The notes under the pieces: model-generated
What the model saw: the letters and a program-made list of their open reading frames with translations, nothing else
The model's database searches: none
Told to the model about the DNA's origin: nothing
Source: Myxococcales bacterium
GTDB taxonomy: Bacteria > Myxococcota > Polyangia > Nannocystales > Nannocystaceae
Length of the DNA stretch: 64,000 bases
Reading direction: 5' to 3'
Assembly: GCA_016793465.1 (NCBI GenBank)
Contig: JAEUJW010000097.1
Location: forward strand, 54,385 to 118,384
Position numbers and translations under genes: made by a program
In this document: positions 7,811 to 16,523 of the stretch, piece after piece
Layout of the letters: every line of letters begins with the position of its first letter
Position numbering within the stretch: the first letter of the stretch is position 1

Positions 7811-9340
7811 TCAGAAGTTGAAGTACGCCAGCTCGAGCACGAAGCCGCTGGACTTGTTCTGCGGGTCGAACACGCAGCTGTTCATGGCCTTCGACGGGCC
7901 GGTCCAGCCGCAGTTGCCGCCGCCGGTGAGGTCGACGACCTGGTCGTAGGCGCTGAACACGGCGTCGCCGGCCGAGCTGGCGCCGGCGGTGCAGAACGTG
8001 TCGACCACGTTGAACACGGTGCCGACGAGGTCGATGTTGGCGGCGCCGTTGGCCATGCCGGGGCCGTCGCAGCTCTCGGCGATCGCGTACGGCATCGAGG
8101 TGATCACGGTCTGCCCGTGCATGAGCTGGCCGGTCGACTCGCTGAAGGTGACGTCGTCGATGTCGACGACCAGCGTCTTCGGGTCGAGCCGCACGCGGGT
8201 GAACTGGGTGCGGACCGTGGTGCCCGGGCCGTCGGTCGCGTACTCCGAGAAGTTGTAGTCGCCGCCGACGTTGGCCAGCGGCAGGTACTCCCTGGGCGCG
8301 CCGGCCATGTCGTGGCAGTACGCCGCCCACGCGCGGCTCTCCTTGCCCTCGATGTAGAGCGTGTAGTCGCCGTCGGGCGCGTCGGGCTGCTTGGCCTTGA
8401 CCTCGGCGCACGTCTCGGGGAGAAACGGCAGGTACTCGAGCTCGAGCACGAACCCGCTGGTCTTGTTCTGCGGGTCGAACACGCAGTCGTTGCCCTTGGT
8501 CGGGCCGGTCCACCCGCAGAAGCCGCCGCCGGTGAGGTCGACGACCTGGGCGCCCATGCTGAAGACCGCGCTGCCGGCCGCGGTCGCGCCCTTGGTGCAG
8601 AACATGTCCTTGACGCGGAACGGGGTGCCGACGAGGTCGACGTTGCCGATCCCCACGGCCTCGTCGGGCCCGCCGCAGCCCTCGGCGATCGCGTAGGGCA
8701 TCGACGTCACCAGCGTGTTGCCGTGCGTCAGCATGCCGGTCGAGCTGCTGAAGGTGCCGTCGTCGATGTCGACGACCAGGTCGACCGGGTCGATGCGCAC
8801 GCGCGTGTAGCTGGTGACCACGTCGGTCCGCTGGTCGTCGGCGGCGGTGTACTGCGAGAAGTTGCGGCCCGGCGCGACGTTGACGAGCACCAGGTACTCG
8901 GCCGGCGTGCCGGCCATGTCGTGGCAGTAGGCCGGCCACGGCTTGTCGGCCGCCTCGCCGACGTACAGCGTGTACTCGCCGTCGCCCGCCCCGGGGTCGC
9001 CGGCCAGCACGTCGGCGCAGGTCTCGGGCAGCGCCGGCGGGTCGCCGGTGGTGTCGGTGTCGGTGTCGTCGCCGGTGTCGCTCGAGCTGGCGCCGGTCGT
9101 GGCGCTGGCGCCGCTGCTGGTGTCGCTCGAGCCGGCGCCGGTGGTGTCGTCCGGGCCCGCGGTCGTGCCGCTCGTCGAGTCGGGGCCGCCGGTGGTCGGG
9201 GCGACGGTCGTGCCGGTGCTCGGCGCCTCGGTGGCCGCGGTCGGGTCGCTCGTGCCGGGGTCGGTGGTCGCATCGGGGCTCGCCGGGCAGGCGGCGACGA
9301 CGAGCAGGGAGGACAGGACGAAAGAGTCGCGCAGGTGCAT
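7811..9340 (-). CDS. Lipoprotein with two tandem GON domains
   Basis: A 509-residue secreted lipoprotein: signal peptide MHLRDSFVLSSLLVVAAC with the lipobox Cys at 18, an 80-residue Thr/Ser/Gly/Asp linker, then two similar 200-residue modules (about 102-302 and 303-509). Each module starts LPETCA, continues GEYTLYV or GDYTLYI, W..YCHDMAG.P.EYL, NFS.Y, and ends with GFCGWTGP or GNCGWTGP and CVFDPQNK.SGFVLEL. This matches the GON domain known from the tail of animal ADAMTS9/20 proteases and from some bacteria. Cysteines are matched between copies, suggesting disulfides. No protease domain is present, so a surface binding role is inferred. Upstream GC-rich sequence shows no clear promoter. Confidence 0.8.
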   Translation of the reverse strand: MHLRDSFVLSSLLVVAACPASPDATTDPGTSDPTAATEAPSTGTTVAPTTGGPDSTSGTTAGPDDTTGAGSSDTSSGASATTGASSSDTGDDTDTDTTGDPPALPETCADVLAGDPGAGDGEYTLYVGEAADKPWPAYCHDMAGTPAEYLVLVNVAPGRNFSQYTAADDQRTDVVTSYTRVRIDPVDLVVDIDDGTFSSSTGMLTHGNTLVTSMPYAIAEGCGGPDEAVGIGNVDLVGTPFRVKDMFCTKGATAAGSAVFSMGAQVVDLTGGGFCGWTGPTKGNDCVFDPQNKTSGFVLELEYLPFLPETCAEVKAKQPDAPDGDYTLYIEGKESRAWAAYCHDMAGAPREYLPLANVGGDYNFSEYATDGPGTTVRTQFTRVRLDPKTLVVDIDDVTFSESTGQLMHGQTVITSMPYAIAESCDGPGMANGAANIDLVGTVFNVVDTFCTAGASSAGDAVFSAYDQVVDLTGGGNCGWTGPSKAMNSCVFDPQNKSSGFVLELAYFNF

Positions 9341-9448
9341 GCCGGCCGCCTGAGCAACCGGCGTGCCAGCGCCGCGTGCAGTCGCCTCGCGGCCCGCCGC
9401 GGCCCGCCGTGTGGGCGCCCGACAGGCGCGGGCGGGCGCCCGGGCGGC

Positions 9449-10837
9449 TCACGCGATCGCGTGCTTCTTCATCAGGCGCTTCAGCTGGTCGCGGCTGCGC
9501 AGCCCGAGCAGCTGCCAGGCCCGCGAGCGCACCCCGCCGCACTGCTCGAGCGCCGCGACGATCTGCGCGCGCGTGACGTCGTCCGGTTCGGTGGTCGGCT
9601 CCGACGCCCCCGGGGCCGCGCCGCGCACCGCCAGCTCCGGCGGCGCGAGCAGGCGCTCGCCCGGGCTCGCGGCGATCGCCCGCCACAGCAGCGCCTTCAG
9701 CTCGCGCACGTGGCCGGCGTAGGCGCGCTGCGTGAGCGCGACGATCAGGCCGACGTCGGGCGGCGCCGCCGTCCCGGCCTCGCGCAGCAGGTGGCGGACC
9801 AGCAGCGGCACGTCCTCGACGCGCTCGTCGAGCCCGGGCACCGCGACGGTGTGGATGAAGCGGGCGCGCAGGTCGTGCTTCAGGTCGCCGGGCTCGCGGT
9901 TGGTCGCGCCGATGAAGCGCACGTCGGCGGTCCGGCTGGCGCCCTCGCCGAGCCGGGTGTACTGCCCGCCGTCCATGACGCGCAGCAGGTGGGCCTGGTG
10001 CGCGTGCGGCAGCTCGCCGATCTCGTCGAGGAAGAGCGTGCCGCCGTGGGCCTCGCCGAGCAGGCCGGCGCGCTCGGGCATGCCGGGGTTGGGGTAGTCC
10101 TTCAGGTTGCCGTACAGCTCGGCGTCGAGCAGGCTCTCGGGGATGGTGGCGGCGTTGCGGGCGATCAGCGGCCGGCGACCCGAGCGCTGGTGGATCGCCC
10201 GGGCCATCAGCTCCTTGCCGGTGCCGCTCGGGCCGTGCACGAGCACGTGCTCGCCGCGGGCGGCGACGAAGGCGATCGCGCGGCGCAGCTCCCACGCGGC
10301 CGGCGACTCGCCGACGATGCCGAACGCGTCGACCTCGCCGAACGCGAACGGCGGGGCCGAGGCCGGCTGGCGCGGCCAGTCGCCGGGGCGGCGGGTGTAG
10401 AGCACGGCGAAGCGGTCGAGCGCGGCGACCACGTCGCCGGGCCGCACCAGCGCGCGCTCGACGTCGTGGCCGTTGACCTGCAGCGCGCCGCGGCCGATGT
10501 GCTCGACCAGCAGCGCGCCGTCGGCCCGCGGGGTCACGCGGATCTGCCAGCGCGAGACCCGGGCGGCCCGCAGCGCGCCCGTCGACGCGCGCTCGTGCGG
10601 ACGCAGGCGCGCGAGCAGCAGCGGCAGCGCGCCGTCGTCGGCCGGCTCGACCGCGCGGCCCAGAGTGAACGGGCCGTCGACGCCCGGCGGCAGGCAGGCC
10701 ACCTCGCCGACGCGCCCGGGCTCCTCCGCCGACCACACCAGGGCGAGCGCCGCGACCGAGTCGCGCGCGCCCGGGCCGCGCCGCGGTCGGGCCGCGCCGT
10801 CGTCCCAGGTCGATTCGTGCGGCTCGCGGAGGACCAT
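9449..10837 (-). CDS. FHA-AAA+ transcriptional regulator lacking GAFTGA
   Basis: A 462-residue enhancer-binding-protein-like regulator. An FHA-like domain covers about residues 55-148 (TLGR, VSRWQIRV, VNGHDVERALVRPGDVVAAL). A sigma-54-type AAA+ domain follows, with Walker A GPSGTGKE (202-209), Walker B GGTLFLDEIGE (265-275) and sensor ATNREPGDLKHDL. A C-terminal Fis-like helix-turn-helix ends the protein. The L1 loop that should read GHEKGAFTGA is GNLKDYPNPGM, so contact with sigma-54 is doubtful. FHA domains bind phosphothreonine, and a large Ser/Thr kinase gene starts 72 bp away in the opposite direction, so it may be that kinase's target. The ATG chosen is the first in-frame Met after the shared promoter region. 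Confidence 0.85.
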   Translation of the reverse strand: MVLREPHESTWDDGAARPRRGPGARDSVAALALVWSAEEPGRVGEVACLPPGVDGPFTLGRAVEPADDGALPLLLARLRPHERASTGALRAARVSRWQIRVTPRADGALLVEHIGRGALQVNGHDVERALVRPGDVVAALDRFAVLYTRRPGDWPRQPASAPPFAFGEVDAFGIVGESPAAWELRRAIAFVAARGEHVLVHGPSGTGKELMARAIHQRSGRRPLIARNAATIPESLLDAELYGNLKDYPNPGMPERAGLLGEAHGGTLFLDEIGELPHAHQAHLLRVMDGGQYTRLGEGASRTADVRFIGATNREPGDLKHDLRARFIHTVAVPGLDERVEDVPLLVRHLLREAGTAAPPDVGLIVALTQRAYAGHVRELKALLWRAIAASPGERLLAPPELAVRGAAPGASEPTTEPDDVTRAQIVAALEQCGGVRSRAWQLLGLRSRDQLKRLMKKHAIA

Positions 10838-10909
10838 CGCCGGGCCGCACGATAGCCGATCCGTCGCGGGCGGACCCCGGCGCGTTCCCGGGCGATCGAC
10901 CGCAATCCG

Positions 10910-13900
10910 ATGGCGTGTCGCGGGCGCGGTTCGGCATACTGCGCCGCGTTGCTCGCACCCGGGCCGCACAGCACGGAGGCCGCACGCGCGGCGCTCCCGA
11001 CCCTCGACTCGAGCGACGCCGCGAGCCCGCCCGCGACGGACGGCCCGCCCGCGGACACGGGCCAGCGCGTCGGCCGCTACCGGACCCTGCGGGTGCTCGG
11101 CCAGGGCGGCGCCGGCGTGGTCTACTCCGCCTACGACCAGCTGCTCGACCGCATCGTCGCGCTGAAGACCGTACGCACCGACCGCAGCGCGCCGACCGAC
11201 GTCGGCCGGTTCATCCGCGAGGCCAAGGCCCTGGCCCGCCTGTCGCACCCCAACGTGGTGCCCATCCACGACGTGAGCATCGCCGGCGGCCAGGTGTTCC
11301 TCGCCATGGAGCTGGTCCGCGGCCGCACGCTGCGTCGCCACCTGGCCGAGACCGCGGGCCTCGGCCACGCCGCGGTGGTCGCCCTGTTCGTCGCGGCCGG
11401 CCAGGGGCTGGCCGCGGTCCACCGCGCCGGGCTCATCCATCGCGACTTCAAGCCCGACAACGTCATGGTCGGCGAGGACGGCCGCGTGCGCGTCCTCGAC
11501 TTCGGGCTCGTCCGCGACGCGCGCGGCGAGCCGACCGGCGAGCCCGAGGCCCACGCGACCCCCGCCGGCGACCTCACCGCGACCGGCGGGGTGCTCGGCA
11601 CGCCGGCGTACATGGCTCCCGAGCAGCACCGCGGCGGCGAGGCCGACGCGCGCAGCGACGTGTTCAGCTTCTGCGCGTCGCTCTACGAGGCGCTCTACGG
11701 CGAGCGCCCGTTCGCGGCCGACAGCTACGAGGGCCTGCGCGCGGCCACCCTGGCCGGCGAGGTGCGCCCGCCGGCCCACGCGCGGGTGCCGGCGTGGCTG
11801 CGCGAGGTGGTGCTCCGCGGCCTGCAGGCCGCGCCCGAGCGCCGCTGGCCGGCGATGGAGCCGCTGCTCGCGGCCCTCGCCGCCGACCCCGAGGCCCGGC
11901 GCCGCCGCCTCCTGCGCCGGCTCGGCCTGGCCCTGACGATCGCCGCTATCACCCTGGTCGCGACCCTGCTCGCCCTGCAGCTGCGACGCGCGTGGCGACA
12001 GCAGCGCGGCGAGGCCCTGGCCGCCGAGCACCTCGCCGGCGCGCTGTCCGAGGCGCCCGAGCGGGCCGACGCCGCCTTCGCCGCGTTCGTCGACGACCCG
12101 GCCCACCGCGGCACCCGGGCGCTCGCCGGCGCCTGGCTGCGCCGCGGCGACCGCCGACGCGACGCCGGCCAGCCCGACGCGGCGCTCGCCGACTACGCCC
12201 GCGCCTACGTCGAGGCGGCCGCGCCCGACGGCGCCGACGAGGCGCTGCGCCGCATCGCCGCCGTGCAGCTCGGGCGCTGGGACAGCGCGACGCTCTCGCA
12301 GGTGGTGGCCGCCCTGCCCGCCGCCCGCGACGACCGCGACACCGCCGACCTCCGCGTCGAGGCGGCGCTGCGCCGGCGCGACCTGCAAGCGGCCGTGAGC
12401 CTCGCCGCCGACCCCGCGTCGCGCTTCGCCGGCGCGCGCCCGCTGCTGCGCCGCCTGACGCCGGCCCGCGCGCTCGGCCTGCGCGCCCGCGAGGCCGTCG
12501 CCCTGCCCGCGGGCGGCCCGTGGAGCGCTGCGGTCGTCAGCGACGATCGCCACGAGCTCGTGCTCCTCGACCCCGCGCTCCGCCCCGGCCCGCGCTGGCG
12601 CGCCGACGCCAACGTCTACCTGACGCCGGGCGCGGCGCCGTGGGCCCTGACCCGCCGCGGCGACGACGGCCTGCTGATCGACGTGACCCGCCCCGAGCCG
12701 GCGCTGGCCGTGTTCCCGGCGCCGATCGACGCCTACCCCTACGGCGTCGTCGACGCCCGCGGCGACGGCCGCCCGGCGCTGTACTTCGGCTTCCAGTGGC
12801 CGCTGCGCGGCTTCCACGCGGTCGGCCCCGCGGGGCTGCGCGGCGCCCACGAGGCCACCGCCCGCGCGCGCTCCGACCTCGACGCGCTGGTCGCCGCCGA
12901 CCTCGACGCCGACGGCGTGCAGGAGATCGTCGCCGCCTTCGGGCCGCCCCGCGCCTTCGACCTGCGGGTGTTCCACGCCGACGACGACGGCGGGCTCACG
13001 CTGATCGGCCGGCGCCAATTCGGCTGGATCCGCGCGCTCGGCGCGCTCCGCCGCCCCGACGGCACCACCGCGCTGGTCGCCCTCCGCGACTCCCGCGGCG
13101 TCAACGCCGACGTGTTCCCCGAGCCCCCGCACCACGGCGCGGCGCCCGGGGTCCACCTGCTGCGCTGGACCGGCCGCGAGCTGACATCGCTGGCCCACGC
13201 GCCCCCGCCCCACGACCTGCCGCTGACCGTCGAGGACCGCTCGCTGATCGCCGACCTCGACGGCGACGGCCGCGACGAGCTCGCCGTGCGCGTGCGGGCC
13301 CCCGACGACGGCTCGCGCCACACGCTGCTGGTCCGCCAGACCGCCGACGGCGCGCTCGAGCCGCTGGTGCTCGGCCACTGCGAGCCGCTCGCGGCCGTGC
13401 GCGCGGCCGACGACGACGTCCCGGCGCTGCTCGTGCTCGACGCCGAGACCAAAGAGCTGTGGGCCCTCGGCCGCGGCGACGCGCCGATGCCCCCGGCCGC
13501 GGCCCGCACGTCGCCGTCACCGCCGCCGCCGCCGACCGACGAACCGCTGCGCCAGCGCTGGACCCGCGCCGAGGACCTCGCCGTCGCCGGCATGCCCGCG
13601 AGCGCCGCCGAGGTGCTCCGCGACGGCGCCGCCATGGTCGCCGACGCGGAGCTCCGCCGCCGCTTCCGCGACCGCGCCGCCGCCCTGTTCGCCGCCGCCG
13701 GCCAGCCCGAGGCCGCGCTCGCGCTCGACGTCGGCGACCCCGCGCCGACCCCCGACGCCCTGCTGCGCCGCGCCAGCCTGCACACCGAGCTCGGCGCCCA
13801 CGCCGAGGCCGCCGCCGCCGCGCGGGCCCTGCTCGACCACCCGCGACGCGACGACGGCCAGGCCCAGGCGGCCGCGGCCATCCTCGGGCGGGTGACGCCG

Positions 13901-15280
13901 CTGCTCGACGCGCGCGCCGGCCTCGACCTGCGCTTCGACGCCGCCCTCGCGCCGGCCTGGCACATCGAGCGCCCGGCGGCGCTGCGCCTCGACCCGGTCG
14001 CCGGCGCCCTGCGGATCGACGCGCTCGCCGGCCAGGGCCGCCTCGCGAGCCTGCCGGTGCGCTGGGACGGCGGCCCGCTCGAGATCGAGGTCGACCTCGA
14101 GGTCGAGCGCGCCGAGTACAACTCGGCCCTGCGCTTCGCCCTCGTCGACGCGGCCGACGAGGTGCTGCTCGGCGTCGACCTGCGCGGCGGCGGCGACCGC
14201 ACGTTCCACAACCACGGCGTCGCCTGCGTGCCCACCAACCAGATCGGCGACTTCACGCGCGAGGTCCCGTCCGCGGTCACGCGCCACCGCGTGGTCATGC
14301 GGGCCACCTACTTCCCCGACCGTGGCGTGATCGAGTGCGCCGTCGACGACGACGGCCGACGCACGTACAAACAATTGCGGCCGGCGACCCGCCCCGGCGC
14401 CGGCCGCCACACGCTCGTGATCGGCGGCGCCGATCCCCACGCCAGCCACCGCGTGACCGCCCTGCTCCGCGGCGTCCGCCTGCGCGGCGCCCGGCTCGAC
14501 GCGGCCGGCGATCCGCCCGCGCCGGGGCAGGCGATCGCCCGCGCCCTCGTCGAGGGCGACGCCCCGCCGATCCGCGATCCCGCCGCGCTCGCCGACCCGC
14601 GCCACGCCCTGCTCGCGCTGCTCGTCGCCGACTCGCCGGCTCGCCCCGTCGCGCCCGAGGTCCTCGCGCGGGCCCTGCCCGGCCTCGGCGACGCCGACCT
14701 GCTGCACCTGCTGCGCACCCGCGCGAGCCTGGCCCCGGCCCTGCGCGCCGCCGCGGGCCCGCGCGCGCTCGCCGTGCTCGCCGCGGTCTGGCTCCCGCTG
14801 GCCCGCCACCACGCCGACGACCCGGCGCTGCAGCGCGAGCTGCTCGCCGCCCTGGGCGGGCTCGAGGCCCTCGCCCTCGACGATTCGAACCGGCGAGCGA
14901 TCGGCACGCTGCTGCACGTGCGCGCGCAGATGCTCGCGCGCCTCGGCCGCCGCGCCGCCGCCCGCCGCGACCTCGAGGCCGCCCTCGTCGCCTTCGCGGC
15001 CACCGCCGACCCGCCGGGCGAGCCGCTGCGCGCGATCATCCACCGCACGCTCGCGGCCCTGCTCGTCGACGACGACCCCGCCGCCGCGCTCGCGCACACG
15101 GCCCGCGCCGTCGCCTGCGACGAGGCGCCCGAGCTCGCCCAGGATCGCCTGCGCCGCGAGCCGCGGATCCTCGCCCGCGCCGCCGCCGACCCGGCCTGGG
15201 CCCGCGTGCTGGCGGCGCCGCCGGAGCCCGCGACCTGCTCGCCGCCCGCCCGCGAGACCACCGACGATGTCCAGCCGTGA
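10910..15280 (+). CDS. Giant membrane Ser/Thr kinase with extracytoplasmic sensor region
   Basis: A protein of about 1456 residues. The cytoplasmic kinase domain (about 55-325) has LGQGGAGVVY, VALK (K86), HRDFKPDN (177-184), DFG (197-199) and MAPEQ, all intact. One membrane helix follows at about 338-358 (LGLALTIAAITLVATLLALQ). The rest is outside: TPR-like helices, FG-GAP-like calcium repeats (DLDADGVQEIVAAF and DLDGDGRDELAVRV, near 660 and 785), a beta-sandwich stretch around 1040-1170, and more helical repeats to the end. This suggests a receptor kinase sensing ligand or protein contact. It is divergent from the FHA regulator. The true start may be a codon or two later than the ATG given; no clear ribosome binding site is visible. 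Confidence 0.85.
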   Translation: MACRGRGSAYCAALLAPGPHSTEAARAALPTLDSSDAASPPATDGPPADTGQRVGRYRTLRVLGQGGAGVVYSAYDQLLDRIVALKTVRTDRSAPTDVGRFIREAKALARLSHPNVVPIHDVSIAGGQVFLAMELVRGRTLRRHLAETAGLGHAAVVALFVAAGQGLAAVHRAGLIHRDFKPDNVMVGEDGRVRVLDFGLVRDARGEPTGEPEAHATPAGDLTATGGVLGTPAYMAPEQHRGGEADARSDVFSFCASLYEALYGERPFAADSYEGLRAATLAGEVRPPAHARVPAWLREVVLRGLQAAPERRWPAMEPLLAALAADPEARRRRLLRRLGLALTIAAITLVATLLALQLRRAWRQQRGEALAAEHLAGALSEAPERADAAFAAFVDDPAHRGTRALAGAWLRRGDRRRDAGQPDAALADYARAYVEAAAPDGADEALRRIAAVQLGRWDSATLSQVVAALPAARDDRDTADLRVEAALRRRDLQAAVSLAADPASRFAGARPLLRRLTPARALGLRAREAVALPAGGPWSAAVVSDDRHELVLLDPALRPGPRWRADANVYLTPGAAPWALTRRGDDGLLIDVTRPEPALAVFPAPIDAYPYGVVDARGDGRPALYFGFQWPLRGFHAVGPAGLRGAHEATARARSDLDALVAADLDADGVQEIVAAFGPPRAFDLRVFHADDDGGLTLIGRRQFGWIRALGALRRPDGTTALVALRDSRGVNADVFPEPPHHGAAPGVHLLRWTGRELTSLAHAPPPHDLPLTVEDRSLIADLDGDGRDELAVRVRAPDDGSRHTLLVRQTADGALEPLVLGHCEPLAAVRAADDDVPALLVLDAETKELWALGRGDAPMPPAAARTSPSPPPPPTDEPLRQRWTRAEDLAVAGMPASAAEVLRDGAAMVADAELRRRFRDRAAALFAAAGQPEAALALDVGDPAPTPDALLRRASLHTELGAHAEAAAAARALLDHPRRDDGQAQAAAAILGRVTPLLDARAGLDLRFDAALAPAWHIERPAALRLDPVAGALRIDALAGQGRLASLPVRWDGGPLEIEVDLEVERAEYNSALRFALVDAADEVLLGVDLRGGGDRTFHNHGVACVPTNQIGDFTREVPSAVTRHRVVMRATYFPDRGVIECAVDDDGRRTYKQLRPATRPGAGRHTLVIGGADPHASHRVTALLRGVRLRGARLDAAGDPPAPGQAIARALVEGDAPPIRDPAALADPRHALLALLVADSPARPVAPEVLARALPGLGDADLLHLLRTRASLAPALRAAAGPRALAVLAAVWLPLARHHADDPALQRELLAALGGLEALALDDSNRRAIGTLLHVRAQMLARLGRRAAARRDLEAALVAFAATADPPGEPLRAIIHRTLAALLVDDDPAAALAHTARAVACDEAPELAQDRLRREPRILARAAADPAWARVLAAPPEPATCSPPARETTDDVQP

Positions 15281-15366
15281 CGCCGCGGTGCGGTCGGGCC
15301 GCCCGCCCCGCGCCTCGAAAAACTATCGCGGGGCCGCCCGCGAGGCGCCGTGATAGCGTGGCCGCG

Positions 15367-15795
15367 GTGACGCACGCGGGATCGATCGGCCAGCACGAGG
15401 TCCGCCGGACCGGCGACCTCGTCGCGCTGCGCATCCGCGGCCCGCTCACCATCGGCGACCTCCGCCGGCTACGCGAGGTCCTGGTCGCGGTGATGGCCGA
15501 GCGCGGGCACTGCTTCCTCGTCGCCGACATGCGCGAGGCGACCGCCATCGATCACGACACCCGCAAGTACATGGCCGACTGGAGCCGCGAGAGCACCGAC
15601 TGGGTGGCCGGCGCGGCCATCCACGGGGTGAGCTTCGCCATGCGCGCGCTGCTGACGCTGACGCTGAAGGCGATCAAGATCCTCGGGACGCAGCAGGTCG
15701 AGCTGGTGTTCGTCAAGGACGAGCCCGACGCGCTGCGCTGGATCGACGACCGGCGGCGGGCCCTGTTCCCCGCGGCGGCGCACGACCACGAGTAG
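15367..15795 (+). CDS. STAS/SpoIIAA-like protein
   Basis: A 142-residue single-domain protein with the pattern of STAS/SpoIIAA-like proteins: GDLVALRIRGPLTIGDLRRL, a central strand CFLVADMREATAID, and helix HDTRKYMADWSRE. The later hydrophobic helix MRALLTLTLKAIKIL then strand VELVFVKDEPDALRWID fit the same fold. STAS proteins are phospho-regulated adaptors or anti-anti-sigma factors; the usual phosphoserine loop is not obvious. It follows the giant kinase by 86 bp on the same strand, so a signalling link is possible. GTG starts at 15358 and 15367 both fit; the second leaves the fold intact. Confidence 0.65.
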   Translation: MTHAGSIGQHEVRRTGDLVALRIRGPLTIGDLRRLREVLVAVMAERGHCFLVADMREATAIDHDTRKYMADWSRESTDWVAGAAIHGVSFAMRALLTLTLKAIKILGTQQVELVFVKDEPDALRWIDDRRRALFPAAAHDHE

Positions 15796-15862
15796 GCCGC
15801 GCCTCCGCGGCCCACGTCGACGCAGCCGGGCGCCCCGGGTACCATCTCGCGCGCTCGTTGCC

Positions 15863-16300
15863 ATGCCCACCCAGCCCACGCTCGAGGACTTCGCGTTCAC
15901 CCACACCGTCCGCGTCCGCTGGACCGAGGTCGACGCCACCGCCATCGCCTTCAACTCGGCCTACCTGGTCTACTTCGACCTCGCCATCACCGAATTCCTG
16001 CGCGCGACCACCAACCTGCGGCTGCTCGCCGACCTCTTCCTCGTGCGCTCGAACCTCGAGTACCGCCGCCCCGCCCGCTTCGACGACGAGCTGACCCTCG
16101 GCGCCCGCGTCGTGCGCATCGGCCGGACCGGCTTCACCGCCCAGCTCGCCGTGTTCCGCGGCGCCGACCTGCTGGTCGACGGCAACAACGTCTACGTGCA
16201 CGCCCCCGGCGAGCCCCCGACCCCCGCGCGCCTGCCCGACGACTTCGTCGCCCGCGTCCGCGTGCCCGCGCGCCCGCCCACCGGGCCCATCCCGGTCTGA
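15863..16300 (+). CDS. Hotdog-fold acyl-CoA thioesterase
   Basis: A 145-residue 4HBT-type thioesterase: VRVRWTEVDATAIAFNSAYL with the likely catalytic Asp at 24, the long central helix YFDLAITEFLRATT, then strands VRSNLEYRRPARFDDELTLG and FTAQLAVFRGADLLVDGNNV. The enzyme hydrolyses acyl-CoA or acyl-carrier thioesters in the cytoplasm. The chain specificity cannot be inferred. The start ATG sits at the end of a GC-rich leader without a strong ribosome binding site; a short proline-rich tail ends the protein. It stands alone between the STAS gene and a lipoprotein gene. Confidence 0.85.
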   Translation: MPTQPTLEDFAFTHTVRVRWTEVDATAIAFNSAYLVYFDLAITEFLRATTNLRLLADLFLVRSNLEYRRPARFDDELTLGARVVRIGRTGFTAQLAVFRGADLLVDGNNVYVHAPGEPPTPARLPDDFVARVRVPARPPTGPIPV

Positions 16301-16523
16301 CCGGCGCTCGTGCCCCGCCTCGTGGCCGCCTCGCCCGCCGCGCTCACTCGCCGGCGACCTCACCGGCCCTGGCGCCGCGGGCGATCCGACAGTGCCAGCG
16401 AGCCGACGGACACGCGTCCGTGACGACGCTGCGTGGTGGTGCGGCCAGCGTCCACACGCCGCTCCACGCGCCGCCGCGACAACGCGCGTTGACACTTCGC
16501 GGGCCGCGAACGACCATCCGTGA

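Noticed and set aside
7227..10985. A single 1252-codon open frame across several genes on the minus strand
   Set aside because: Only its end (YCII, from 7643) is a real gene. The rest is Arg/Pro/Ala-rich shadow of the lipoprotein and regulator genes, as expected at this GC content. The same applies to other very long open frames, such as minus-strand 58248-62540, which is real only up to 60164.
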